The notes under the pieces were generated by a model. The model saw only the letters and a program-made list of their open reading frames with translations, had not been told where the DNA came from and searched no databases. A stretch of DNA of 38,138 nucleotides, from positions 1 to 38,138 of the IMG/VR virus record IMGVR_UViG_3300020378_000007. One strand, written 5' to 3'. Made by a program: the position numbers and the translations under genes. Positions within the stretch are counted from its first letter, which is position 1; each line of letters begins with the position of its first letter. This DNA is from a virus. Of the stretch, positions 31,475 to 38,138 are shown in pieces.

Positions 31475-32730
31475 TGGTTAAAATACCTAAAAGTAAAAAA
31501 TTATATAGTGATGAAGGTGGTTTTGATTATATAGAATCTGACCCTGAGTATGACCCATCTGGTGGTGACCCTTTAAGAAAACAAAGAAAGATGGATTTTA
31601 TTGGTGGAGAAATGGATGAGCTTGCTAGCACTGGTTATCGTGGTGGTTCTACTGCAGGTGGTCCTTTATCAGACCCTACACAATTTGGACCTGTTGGTGA
31701 TAAACAATCTGTACCTTTCGAAGGACAACAACGTCAAATGTTATCACCACAACGTGGTGTAGAAGAAGCTATTGAATCTGCAATAGACCAAGAAATATCT
31801 AATTTAGAATCAGCAATTAAATCTGGTGATAGTGTTGGAGAAATGAAAGCTACTGGTGAAATAAGTAGATTACAAGGTGAACTTAAAAAAGAATTAAAAG
31901 TATCTAAAGCTGCACAAGAATCAATGGGTGATACATATGAAACTAAAGCATTGCGTCAAAGAGTTACACAAGCTCATGGAGGTAAAATAGACCCAGGTAA
32001 TGTAGAATATATGATTGAAGATGCTAAACCATTACCTACTACTTCTAAAGGTAAAGGTCCTGGTATTAAATCATCAGAAGCAATTATTAAAACAGGTTTA
32101 GAATCTAGAGAAATACCATACGATAAACTTAAAGATGGTGAATACTCACAATCTAGAAGTTCTAAATCACAAGCATCAGTAGAAAAAGCATTACGTGAAG
32201 GTGCTGGTGTTGGTAGTCCTGAAAGAGCTGGTGTATACACTGAAGCAATGGCACAAGCTAATGCATCTGGTGAGCCATATAAAGGTAGAATTAAACCTTA
32301 TGATTACCGTGACCCAATGTTTGGAGAAACAGGTGGTATATTAGGCAAAGCTAGTAAAGACCCAGGAGGTCCTACGTTTACAGGTCTAGATAAACAAGGT
32401 AACATACTACAACCTAAACCTGCTGTACAATTTAAAACACCAGGTGGTAGAGATGTTAAAAACTTTAGTGCTGGTGGTAAAGTATCAGGTAATAAAGTAG
32501 GTTCTGTTACACCTGATGCACCTAAAGCTGTTGTATCTAATGAAGGTTTTAGTATGAAAAAAGCATTTGATGATGGTGTTGCACAAGGTATGACATCAAG
32601 GCAAGCACAAAAGAATGCAGAACGTTTACAAAGATTATCTAAAATAAAAGGCAAAGGTAAGGGTAAAGGTAAGTTGTTTACTACTCTTGGTGCCGTAGGT
32701 ATAGGTGCTATACTTAACAAGGATAGATAA
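31474..32730 (+). CDS. hypothetical protein rich in Gly/Lys/Ser, 418 aa
   Basis: TAATG start with the previous gene and TAATG end with the next. The protein is hydrophilic, with long probably disordered stretches (SSGGDP..., KTGLESREIPYDKLKDG), a helical segment at about 90-150 (EAIESAIDQEISNLESAIKS), and a basic Gly/Lys tail (KIKGKGKGKGKLFTT) before a short hydrophobic end. No catalytic motif or signal peptide. It may be a late structural or head-internal protein; the lysis-region context gives no firm hint. Confidence 0.6.
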   Translation: MVKIPKSKKLYSDEGGFDYIESDPEYDPSGGDPLRKQRKMDFIGGEMDELASTGYRGGSTAGGPLSDPTQFGPVGDKQSVPFEGQQRQMLSPQRGVEEAIESAIDQEISNLESAIKSGDSVGEMKATGEISRLQGELKKELKVSKAAQESMGDTYETKALRQRVTQAHGGKIDPGNVEYMIEDAKPLPTTSKGKGPGIKSSEAIIKTGLESREIPYDKLKDGEYSQSRSSKSQASVEKALREGAGVGSPERAGVYTEAMAQANASGEPYKGRIKPYDYRDPMFGETGGILGKASKDPGGPTFTGLDKQGNILQPKPAVQFKTPGGRDVKNFSAGGKVSGNKVGSVTPDAPKAVVSNEGFSMKKAFDDGVAQGMTSRQAQKNAERLQRLSKIKGKGKGKGKLFTTLGAVGIGAILNKDR

Positions 32731-33011
32731 TGTTTGAGAAATTCAAACGAAAAAGAAATTCTGATGGGACGTTTAAGAATGACGTTGCGTGGACTCCTTG
32801 GAATGAAGCATGGAGTTATAAAATGAGTGAAGAATTAAAAGACATGGTAGAGAGAGCCGTATGGACTTTCATTGAAGCCTTTATAGGTGCGTTAACAGTT
32901 GCACCATTAGTCGGTGTAGAAGCAGAAACACTACAACTAGCAGCATTAGCTGGTGGTGGAGCTGCGTTAGCAGTTGTTAAAACATACGCTAAGAAACAAA
33001 TTTCTAAATAA
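32730..33011 (+). CDS. r1t-type holin, 93 aa
   Basis: Residues 40-62 (MVERAVWTFIEAFIGALTVA) match the R-A-v-x-T-f-x-x-a-x-x-g-x-L start of r1t-like holins, known especially from actinobacterial and lactococcal phages. Two membrane segments (about 44-62 and 68-88) are separated by VGVEAETLQ, and the tail is basic (KTYAKKQISK). The N-terminal 35 residues are charged and aromatic. Holins accumulate in the inner membrane and then open it to end the infection. TAATG overlaps on both sides. Confidence 0.7.
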   Translation: MFEKFKRKRNSDGTFKNDVAWTPWNEAWSYKMSEELKDMVERAVWTFIEAFIGALTVAPLVGVEAETLQLAALAGGGAALAVVKTYAKKQISK

Positions 33012-33094
33012 TGCCTGCACCAAAAACTAAAACTAATGTTCCTGCTTGGCAAGATAGAAATGTCAAAAATCGTGGGACTAAATTAAATAAATAA
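33011..33094 (+). CDS. 27-aa basic micropeptide
   Basis: A 27-codon frame with TAATG overlaps to both neighbours. Sequence starts MPAPKTKTNVPAWQDRNVK and ends KLNK; it is basic and probably unfolded. The exact spacing between two real genes is the main sign that it is translated. Function unknown. Confidence 0.5.
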   Translation: MPAPKTKTNVPAWQDRNVKNRGTKLNK

Positions 33095-33396
33095 TGCCTG
33101 GTCATTACGAAGGAGTAGGTGCTGGATATTCAGGTCTTGGTAAACAAGAACTAAATAAACGTATGAAGCAGCACAAAGCATTGCGTGATAAAGCTTTACG
33201 TAAAGGTGACCGTGCTGATGATATGTATGTAGAGATGGGTAAATTAATAGGTACACATGGACATGGTAAGACTGAAGGATTTCCTACTGACAAAGCATAT
33301 AGAACAATGGATAAAGCATTTGTTACTAGACGTTCAGCATACAAACAAGCAGTAGCTTTTAATAAAGGACTTAAAAAATTAGGATTAAGTAAGTAA
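33094..33396 (+). CDS. hypothetical protein, 100 aa, last late gene
   Basis: Last rightward gene, TAATG-coupled to the preceding frame. A basic, helical protein (LGKQELNKRMKQHKALRDKA; later RTMDKAFVTRRSAYKQAVAF) with a glycine/His loop in between (IGTHGHGKTEGF). It ends 16 nt from the stop of the converging HNH gene; no terminator separates the two operons. Unknown family, perhaps a small virion or DNA-binding protein. Confidence 0.65.
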   Translation: MPGHYEGVGAGYSGLGKQELNKRMKQHKALRDKALRKGDRADDMYVEMGKLIGTHGHGKTEGFPTDKAYRTMDKAFVTRRSAYKQAVAFNKGLKKLGLSK

Positions 33397-33412
33397 TACT
33401 AACGTCCAAAGT

Positions 33413-33685
33413 TTAGATAGTCTGTTCTCTTTTTAAAAAACCTTTAAGTAAATCACGATATGCTACGCTAGTTCCGACTCTTTGTCTTCCATCATATATA
33501 TCGTGATGATGCTTACATAATATAGCTACATTATTAATATCAAATTTACGTTTCTTATTACCGCCCATACCTATACCTTGTATATGTGCAAGTTCTAACC
33601 ATTTGTTATCATTACAGTATGCCCATTCACATTGATTATTAGCACGCTGCATAGCTTCTTCACGTATCTCTGATAACCCATTCAT
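33413..33685 (-). CDS. HNH endonuclease, 90 aa
   Basis: A small HNH nuclease: C19/C24 and C57 with nearby histidines hold the structural zinc, H34 (ELAHIQGIGMGG) is the catalytic His region, N52 the Asn and H59-H61 (LCKHHHDIYDG) the second His. Such proteins nick or cut DNA. In many phages an HNH protein lies beside the terminase and helps packaging at cos sites, but here it is far from terL and ends the leftward operon. Start overlaps the upstream gene by 1 nt. It could be a packaging helper or a homing-type nuclease. Confidence 0.8.
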   Translation of the reverse strand: MNGLSEIREEAMQRANNQCEWAYCNDNKWLELAHIQGIGMGGNKKRKFDINNVAILCKHHHDIYDGRQRVGTSVAYRDLLKGFLKREQTI

Positions 33686-34251
33686 TAATCTATTATAAAG
33701 TAACTTCCCTTAGGTAAGTTCCATGTTTTCATAACATCCTGTGCTCTAAATTTACCTTTATCAGGACTGCCGTTGTATATACAATGTGCAGCTTTTAAGA
33801 ACATTAAGCTATTACATTTACCTTTTGTGTAATGTATTTGACTTTCATTTAATGTTATAAGTTGTTCTATATAATCTAATGTACGTTGTGTTACTTCACC
33901 ATGGTCTGTCTTTGTAGCAGGACGCATAGCGTGTTCTATGTTAGGTATTCTTTCATTGTTACCTACTTCAATTTTTCTAGGACATAACTTAGATTTACGT
34001 ATTGTATCTAGTTCATGTGTAAGTGTGATAGTCATTTCTAATGTATCACGTTCTATAGTCATAGTAACCCACATAGGATTACCTTTATCTGTTACTCCTA
34101 GTAAACGTTTACCTCCAAATGTGCTTGCGTTATCTGCCTCTGTTGCCTTTTCGTTTAACCACTCGTACCATTTTATTCTGGTTGCGTCTGGCGTTATATG
34201 ATATAACTCTGTTGCACTAGCAAATCTAGTGTTTGATGTGTTATATACCAT
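33685..34251 (-). CDS. hypothetical protein, 188 aa
   Basis: ATG at 34251 overlaps the TAA of the gene upstream. Mixed alpha/beta protein with two Cys, one of them in KLCPRKIEVG, and a C-terminal part (HYTKGKCNSLMFLKAAHCIY, then KGKFRAQDVMKTWNLP). No motif I know. Placed between an HNH gene and a 69-aa gene in the leftward early operon, so a DNA-related role is possible. Family not recognised. Confidence 0.65.
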   Translation of the reverse strand: MVYNTSNTRFASATELYHITPDATRIKWYEWLNEKATEADNASTFGGKRLLGVTDKGNPMWVTMTIERDTLEMTITLTHELDTIRKSKLCPRKIEVGNNERIPNIEHAMRPATKTDHGEVTQRTLDYIEQLITLNESQIHYTKGKCNSLMFLKAAHCIYNGSPDKGKFRAQDVMKTWNLPKGSYFIID

Positions 34252-34460
34252 TACTCTTCTTCTCCTTCTAGTTGTTCTAAGTGATAGTTATAATCTGTTA
34301 CAAATTTATCCATTAAGAACCTAAGCTTTTGCATGTCAGGTTTTACTTTAAACGTATCACTACCGCATGCTTTATTAAACTGCTGTGCCCATACTTTCAT
34401 GTACTTAGGGTGTGTAAAAATGTTTACACGATTTACATCAAATGGTTTATTCCCACTCAA
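34251..34460 (-). CDS. hypothetical protein, 69 aa
   Basis: TTG start at 34460, supported by GGAG about 10 bases upstream inside the preceding gene, which it overlaps by 14 nt. A helical protein ending in an acidic tail (HLEQLEGEEE) with one Cys. Coupled to genes on both sides. No recognised family. Confidence 0.6.
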   Translation of the reverse strand: MSGNKPFDVNRVNIFTHPKYMKVWAQQFNKACGSDTFKVKPDMQKLRFLMDKFVTDYNYHLEQLEGEEE

Positions 34461-34617
34461 GATTATCCATCTCCATTTCTAATTTTTCTATACAATCATT
34501 ACAATACTTAACTAATGTAAAATCAGTCATATAACTTATACCGCATATTTCACATACAAGATTAAGTATTTTATTTATTTCTTTTCTAAACTGTTTGTTT
34601 ACGTTAGACCATGTCAT
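34447..34617 (-). CDS. four-Cys zinc ribbon protein, 56 aa
   Basis: ATG at 34617. C22/C25 (VCEICGI) and C39/C42 (YCNDC) form a standard zinc ribbon, preceded by a basic helix (VNKQFRKEINKIL) and followed by an acidic tail. It overlaps the frames on both sides (14 nt each), a sign of coupled translation. Probably binds nucleic acid or a protein partner; no named family. Confidence 0.6.
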   Translation of the reverse strand: MTWSNVNKQFRKEINKILNLVCEICGISYMTDFTLVKYCNDCIEKLEMEMDNLEWE

Positions 34618-34708
34618 CTACATGACCCCACACTTTCTCACAATAATCACAATATACTTGGTCAGTTACCACGCATACTCTGTCTAGTTTGTGTCCACAA
34701 CAAATCAT
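34604..34708 (-). CDS. 34-aa Cys-rich micropeptide
   Basis: ATG at 34708 preceded by GGAAAGGAACTGATA, a strong ribosome site. C3, C4, H6, C12, C20 and C23 (MICCGHKLDRVC; VYCDYCEKVWGH) would fold around one zinc as a minimal ribbon. It overlaps the end of the lysozyme gene by 47 nt in another frame and the next zinc gene by 14 nt. Despite the overlap, the ribosome site and Cys spacing argue for a real gene. Confidence 0.55.
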   Translation of the reverse strand: MICCGHKLDRVCVVTDQVYCDYCEKVWGHVDDMV

Positions 34709-35114
34709 TATCAGTTCCTTTCCAACAATGTTTACTACTGTTCCAATGATGCCAACCATCATTATACACTAACCATGCTGCGACTGCAGTTGATACCTCT
34801 GGGTTAGTACGTTTACTTATTATACCAAGCTTAGGTTTTAACCAAGCCCATGTATCATCATTAAACTGCCAGAGTCCAACATCCCTGGTACCGTTAGTAT
34901 TATTACCGATAGCTTGCGGGCGGCCGCTACTTTCACAGTATATAATACCTAATGCACGAGGGATGTCTTCCTCTTTAAAATACCTGGATAACATTTCAGT
35001 ATGTTCAGATACATGAAGTATATTTTCTTGTACTTGTATACATTCACGATACTCAGGTAAAGTGTCAGTTGTTAGAACCATAGGTAAAAAACAACTGACT
35101 AATATTTCTATCAT
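34662..35114 (-). CDS. lysozyme-like transglycosylase (endolysin), 150 aa
   Basis: A goose-lysozyme/SLT-type muramidase fold: E61 in IIYCESSGRP is the catalytic Glu, followed by DVGLWQFNDDTW (78-89) and AAWLVYNDGWHHW (112-124), all hallmarks of lytic transglycosylase domains. The first 17 residues (MIEILVSCFLPMVLTTD) are hydrophobic and may act as a signal or signal-arrest segment, so export may not need a holin. It cleaves the glycan chains of peptidoglycan at lysis. Unusually it lies in the leftward early operon, away from the holin genes. TAATG-like coupling with the gene upstream. Confidence 0.8.
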   Translation of the reverse strand: MIEILVSCFLPMVLTTDTLPEYRECIQVQENILHVSEHTEMLSRYFKEEDIPRALGIIYCESSGRPQAIGNNTNGTRDVGLWQFNDDTWAWLKPKLGIISKRTNPEVSTAVAAWLVYNDGWHHWNSSKHCWKGTDNDLLWTQTRQSMRGN

Positions 35115-35383
35115 TAGCTAATGGCAGAAGTTTTTGTTGGAACTTCTGTACAAAAATAATGTACAAGTCCACGTTTTTTACTAGGTAAAGTTGTTATCTT
35201 ATAACCTTCCTGCCTAAGGTTATGTATAATACCACCGAATCTATGGCAGTATAACTCAGCTACAAACTCCCAGTTACTTATAGGACTTTCTCCCATGTAT
35301 CTGGTCAATACATACGCTACTAACTGCGTCTTGCTTTTAATGTAAGCTGGTATTGCTTCACCTCTAAATGATTCTGGAATCAT
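35114..35383 (-). CDS. winged-helix DNA-binding protein, 89 aa
   Basis: A longer frame from 35425 exists, but AAAGGAGTG before ATG 35383 and the ATGA overlap with the upstream gene decide the start (MIPESFRG). Residues 20-75 fit a winged helix: KTQLVAYVLTRYM, ISNWEFVAELYCHRFGG, IIHNLRQEGYKITTL then a beta wing ending in VHYFC. Probably a transcription regulator or a DNA-binding replication accessory. Family name not certain. Confidence 0.65.
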   Translation of the reverse strand: MIPESFRGEAIPAYIKSKTQLVAYVLTRYMGESPISNWEFVAELYCHRFGGIIHNLRQEGYKITTLPSKKRGLVHYFCTEVPTKTSAIS

Positions 35384-35919
35384 ATGTTCCACTCCTTTGG
35401 TATATCGCTGTTGTCTAACCACCATGACTTACGCCACTTACCTGTATGACCTCCGCATTCTACAGGGTCATTAGTACTGCATGTAAAGTCTGGACTTTTA
35501 TCTGACTTTTTACTGTTACGATTGTCATATACCATTGCTTGACAATATGGACATTTTAAGTCATCACGATATTTGTTTTGTTTTTCCATGTCTTTTACGA
35601 CCTCTCCGATAAGACCACCAGGTTGTTGTAAACCATCTGTCTTGTCTGTTGCTTCAAGGCCTGCAGCCTTAAGTTTATCTTCTAATGATAACTCATCAAA
35701 CTGCTCTTGTGTATATTCAACTGGCATATCAACAAGTCGTTCTATCATAGCAAAGTACTTGCTTACTTGTTCATCTGTCCAATCTGTTTTAGACATAGGG
35801 TATTTCATTGTACGTGCATACTCGTTAGCAGTACCTATAATACGCTGCAATGTTTCCTTGTTCTGAATACCTTCAGTCATTGCATGTATAGTGCTAGCTA
35901 TAAAGTTTACATCTTGCAT
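35380..35919 (-). CDS. zinc-ribbon protein next to the annealing protein, 179 aa
   Basis: Residues 1-118 are helical and acidic. C123/C126 (CPYCQ) and C147/C155 (FTCS...ECGG) make a zinc ribbon ending in KWRKSWWL. The combination of helical domain plus 'CPxC...VYDNR...PDFxC' ribbon is one I have seen near recombination genes of other phages. It follows the Rad52-like gene with a 1-nt overlap, so it likely assists DNA recombination or single-strand binding. No enzyme motif. Confidence 0.65.
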   Translation of the reverse strand: MQDVNFIASTIHAMTEGIQNKETLQRIIGTANEYARTMKYPMSKTDWTDEQVSKYFAMIERLVDMPVEYTQEQFDELSLEDKLKAAGLEATDKTDGLQQPGGLIGEVVKDMEKQNKYRDDLKCPYCQAMVYDNRNSKKSDKSPDFTCSTNDPVECGGHTGKWRKSWWLDNSDIPKEWNI

Positions 35920-36500
35920 TAGAAAGGTGCTTCGTCTTTAGGATAAGGTTGTATCTCATCATCTACTGTTGTACCTTCACCTACGATACTATCCATTATG
36001 TCATTCATACGTTTAATATCTTCTGGTGTAGGTTTATGTTCTTTCTTACGCATGTCTACTTTACTTACTTCTACCCTATCTTCAGGTTCAGTAGCTGCTG
36101 TAGCCTCTTCTTCTGATTGTTTGCTGCCTGACCATAGCTCTACGCCAAGGCCAAACCTCATACATGCACGTTTAAATGCATCAGACTCTGCGTCTTTAAG
36201 GTTGCTGCCATCATTAAACTTAGCATTGCTTAGCTTAAATGTATCTATATCACCGAAGCCTTCATATGTTCCCATATGTTCTCCATCATGAATAGTTATA
36301 ATACCTTTAGCACCTACAATTCTTTTCTCTCCATTGTATGTACTGTATATAGGTTCGCAGAACCAACTGTATTTTACTCCACTGTCCCTTAGGCGTTCTA
36401 CATAATGTGCGTGTGGCACATAATCACCGAACTTTCCTGCGGGTGCTTTACGAACTAACTCCTGTGGAAATGGAGATAGCAAGTCAACGTTATTACTCAT
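35919..36500 (-). CDS. Rad52-like single-strand annealing protein, 193 aa
   Basis: The fold of Rad52/Sak-type annealing proteins is seen in GDYVPHAHYVERLRDSG (25-41), the beta hairpin VGAKGIITIHDG (62-73), GFGD (81-84) and the signature KDAESDAFKRACMRFGLG (102-119) followed by VELW. Such proteins form rings on ssDNA and anneal complementary strands, serving phage recombination and replication. The C-terminal 70 residues are disordered and acidic, ending PYPKDEAPF, similar to the Pro-Phe tip of SSB. Start ATG at 36500 after AAGGGAAGTT. A hairpin precedes it. Confidence 0.85.
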   Translation of the reverse strand: MSNNVDLLSPFPQELVRKAPAGKFGDYVPHAHYVERLRDSGVKYSWFCEPIYSTYNGEKRIVGAKGIITIHDGEHMGTYEGFGDIDTFKLSNAKFNDGSNLKDAESDAFKRACMRFGLGVELWSGSKQSEEEATAATEPEDRVEVSKVDMRKKEHKPTPEDIKRMNDIMDSIVGEGTTVDDEIQPYPKDEAPF

Positions 36501-36516
36501 AACTTCCCTTCTTATT

Positions 36517-36559
36517 TTATCTTTGTGTGAGAGTCAGGTAGTGACGAACACAAAGATAA
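36517..36559. other. intergenic hairpin before the annealing gene
   Basis: TTATCTTTGTGT pairs perfectly with ACACAAAGATAA (12 bp). An asymmetric internal loop (GAGA/GA) leads to an inner GTCA/TGAC stem with loop GGTAG. It starts 3 nt after the stop of the gene at 36562 (leftward) and ends before the ribosome site of the Rad52-like gene. Layout and placement match the left-arm hairpins, though the apical bases differ. Confidence 0.65.
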
Positions 36560-36561
36560 GA

Positions 36562-36762
36562 CTATTCTTCTTCTAAGCCTAACAGTTTCCTTAAATTATA
36601 TATACCTATTTCTACAGGTACTAATTTAAAGTCACCACTGTCATTCATTAATATAAAGTGTGGCTTATTGCCTAAACCACTGTACTCTATACTTTGTAAT
36701 TTCCAGTTAGACTTGACAATATTGTCTATCATATGTATATTATATGCCCTATATTTCCTCAT
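36562..36762 (-). CDS. hypothetical protein, about 66 aa
   Basis: The frame has possible starts TTG 36768, ATG 36762 and ATG 36732; none has a strong ribosome site, so I give the middle one with low certainty. The protein looks like a small alpha/beta domain (NWKLQSIEYSGLGNKPHFIL, then LVPVEIGIYNLRKLLG) with an acidic end. It overlaps the metallophosphoesterase gene and is followed by a strong hairpin. Unknown family. Confidence 0.55.
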   Translation of the reverse strand: MRKYRAYNIHMIDNIVKSNWKLQSIEYSGLGNKPHFILMNDSGDFKLVPVEIGIYNLRKLLGLEEE

Positions 36763-37819
36763 TTGCAAGCTTTACTAGGTATTCTGCAGTTACTCCTGCA
36801 CCTGGTTTAGCAAACAATAACCATTGACATGGCCTTCCCATACTAGCTAACTGTTCTAATGCATATGTATTGTATGATTCAGTAGAACCATTAACCCATA
36901 ACCGTACGTCATTCACGTACATAGTTGTAGGTGTATGGAAATGACCAGCAATAGCGTAGTCGAAGTCGGGCATGAGGCCTCGACTAGCTAATGCTTTCCA
37001 TCCTAACAGTTTCTTACCAAAGCCATACCAGGGAAAACCTGAATGACCACGTATGTTATCACCATGCCATACAAAAAACTTACATCCTTCGCCTACATTA
37101 GCTATATCAAACCAGTGATTATCACCTGTACTATCAGGTATAGTCCATGTCATACGCTTTTCATCTTTGTATATCATAGACATAATCTTTCCAAGCATTC
37201 TATCTGCATTGGAATCTGGATGATAATCTTTACGTGCTCTACCACCAAGGCTGCCATGATTACCTATAACCCAATGAACATCTACTTCATTGAAGTTTGC
37301 TAGCAATGTATCAAAAAATTTTGTTAATATTCTGGGACCGTCAATAGTTACCTGGTTATATAAGCTAGCATCTATGAGATGTGTTTGACCTGGAAATATA
37401 AGCTCACCTTCTACTATATCTCCAGCTGCTAGTACTACACATTTATTAACTGGATGTGCTGAACGTTGTACATTAGTAAGCTCTACTATTTTATTTGCGT
37501 ATTCAACTACACGTGCTTCTGCTACTTGTGTATTGTAATCTGGTGTTACCTTTGCTAATTGCACATCACTTAATACAGCTACTGCAACTTCTTCGTTCTT
37601 AGTTTTTTTATGTAGTTTAGGTTTAGGTATTTTAGGTTTGTCCCACGTCCGTAGGTTTGTAGAAACTGCCTGATATACAGCGTCAATCATATCAGCTTTT
37701 TTATTCTTAGCTTTTTCTAATTGTTTAAGTAAGCGTAGATTATCTTTTTTAAGTTCTTGAATTTTATGAGATTCAGCTTCCGCTATAAGTTTGTTAATCT
37801 CTTTATCTGATTTAGCCAT
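36749..37819 (-). CDS. calcineurin-like metallophosphoesterase, 356 aa
   Basis: Residues 1-60 form a charged coiled coil (ELKKDNLRLLKQLEKAKNKK). The phosphoesterase core has LSDVQL (83-88), AAGDIVEGE (131-139), VIGNHGS (184-190), WHGD (251-254) and AGHFHTP (291-297), the five metal-binding motifs. In the first motif the usual D-x-H is D85-x-Q87: the His ligand is replaced by Gln. Similar phage enzymes are thought to act on DNA ends or nucleotides, like SbcD/Mre11 nucleases. It lies in the recombination operon with the annealing protein, which fits DNA processing. Start overlaps the upstream gene by 8 nt. Confidence 0.85.
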   Translation of the reverse strand: MAKSDKEINKLIAEAESHKIQELKKDNLRLLKQLEKAKNKKADMIDAVYQAVSTNLRTWDKPKIPKPKLHKKTKNEEVAVAVLSDVQLAKVTPDYNTQVAEARVVEYANKIVELTNVQRSAHPVNKCVVLAAGDIVEGELIFPGQTHLIDASLYNQVTIDGPRILTKFFDTLLANFNEVDVHWVIGNHGSLGGRARKDYHPDSNADRMLGKIMSMIYKDEKRMTWTIPDSTGDNHWFDIANVGEGCKFFVWHGDNIRGHSGFPWYGFGKKLLGWKALASRGLMPDFDYAIAGHFHTPTTMYVNDVRLWVNGSTESYNTYALEQLASMGRPCQWLLFAKPGAGVTAEYLVKLANEEI

Positions 37820-38060
37820 GCGTTGCTATGTTCTCGAAGTGATGTCGTACTGCTGATTCACTTATCTTTATATTAAAATGTTCTTTGAGTAACCTAGATA
37901 CAACGTAAGGTTTAATTGGTGTACCATTCTTTACACGTTCTTCGCAGCCATCCCAGAAGGGTTGTGCTTCAGGTGTAATCCTGGTTAAGATAGCACTACG
38001 TTTACCATTTTCTGCTTCGTATAGTAATTCATCTATATCCATTGTTGTCATTATACTCAT
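37812..38060 (-). CDS. HTH DNA-binding protein, 82 aa
   Basis: Residues 45-77 (GTPIKPYVVSRLLKEHFNIK, then SESAVRHHFE) fit a helix-turn-helix with the recognition helix at SAVRHHFENI. The N-terminus is acidic with three possible Met starts (residues 1, 4, 7). First gene of the leftward operon at this edge of the window, with only 78 nt upstream that show no clear promoter. It may act as a small terminase-like or regulatory protein; the HTH resembles those before nuclease genes in other phages. Confidence 0.65.
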   Translation of the reverse strand: MSIMTTMDIDELLYEAENGKRSAILTRITPEAQPFWDGCEERVKNGTPIKPYVVSRLLKEHFNIKISESAVRHHFENIATHG

Positions 38061-38138
38061 GGTTATTTATATTACAAGGACCTAATCGTACAGTCTACGC
38101 CAACGTCTTTACTTGCCTGTTGGAGGGCGTACACATCT

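Noticed and set aside
33397-33412. Bidirectional terminator expected between converging operons
   Set aside because: The 16-nt gap and its flanks show no GC-rich stem with T-run, so no terminator is claimed.

Overview
The window looks like most or all of the genome of an AT-rich, tailed double-stranded DNA phage with a podovirus-like virion, probably marine. It has a terminase, portal, scaffold, major capsid protein, a head-tail adaptor followed by a propeller-like tail (nozzle) protein, and fibres. It has no tape measure, sheath or major tail tube gene. I see no integrase, repressor, DNA polymerase, primase or helicase, no tRNA and no CRISPR array. Host assignment is weak. A holin resembling the r1t-type family and a poly-threonine linker in a secreted protein are compatible with an AT-rich actinobacterial host, but neither proves it.

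Layout. (1) 1-2650: a leftward arm of very small genes, several with Cys/His zinc-binding patterns and several under 50 codons. They share an AAAGGAT-type ribosome binding site and are separated by strong hairpins, at least four of which belong to one structural family. (2) 2575-2940: a divergent control region with a leftward promoter overlapping a perfect 17-bp palindrome and a rightward promoter just before the terminase. (3) 2941-17571: terminase large subunit with an N-terminal zinc/HTH extension, portal, two small genes, then a 1925-residue protein and four more long proteins that are probably internal or ejection proteins. (4) 17572-17777: a promoter-led, structured, non-coding leader. 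(5) 17778-25497: scaffold, major capsid protein, terminator, adaptor, tail protein and fibre/adhesin genes. (6) 25508-27943: a flavin-dependent halogenase gene flanked by two proteins that look related to each other. (7) 27952-33396: lysis and envelope genes (several membrane proteins, a secreted acidic protein, a DUF5675-like cell-wall protein) mixed with tiny basic and Cys-rich proteins. (8) 33413-38060: leftward early/recombination genes: HNH nuclease, transglycosylase-like lysozyme, zinc proteins, a Rad52-like annealing protein, a metallophosphoesterase and an HTH protein.

If the ends join into a circle or permuted genome, the leftward genes at both edges become one early block, opposite one long rightward late block. 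I infer this from orientation; no terminal repeat is visible. Late genes are packed with TAATG or longer overlaps, so translational coupling is likely throughout. The accessory content (halogenase trio, secreted acidic protein, hairpin family, structured capsid leader) is the least explained part of the window.
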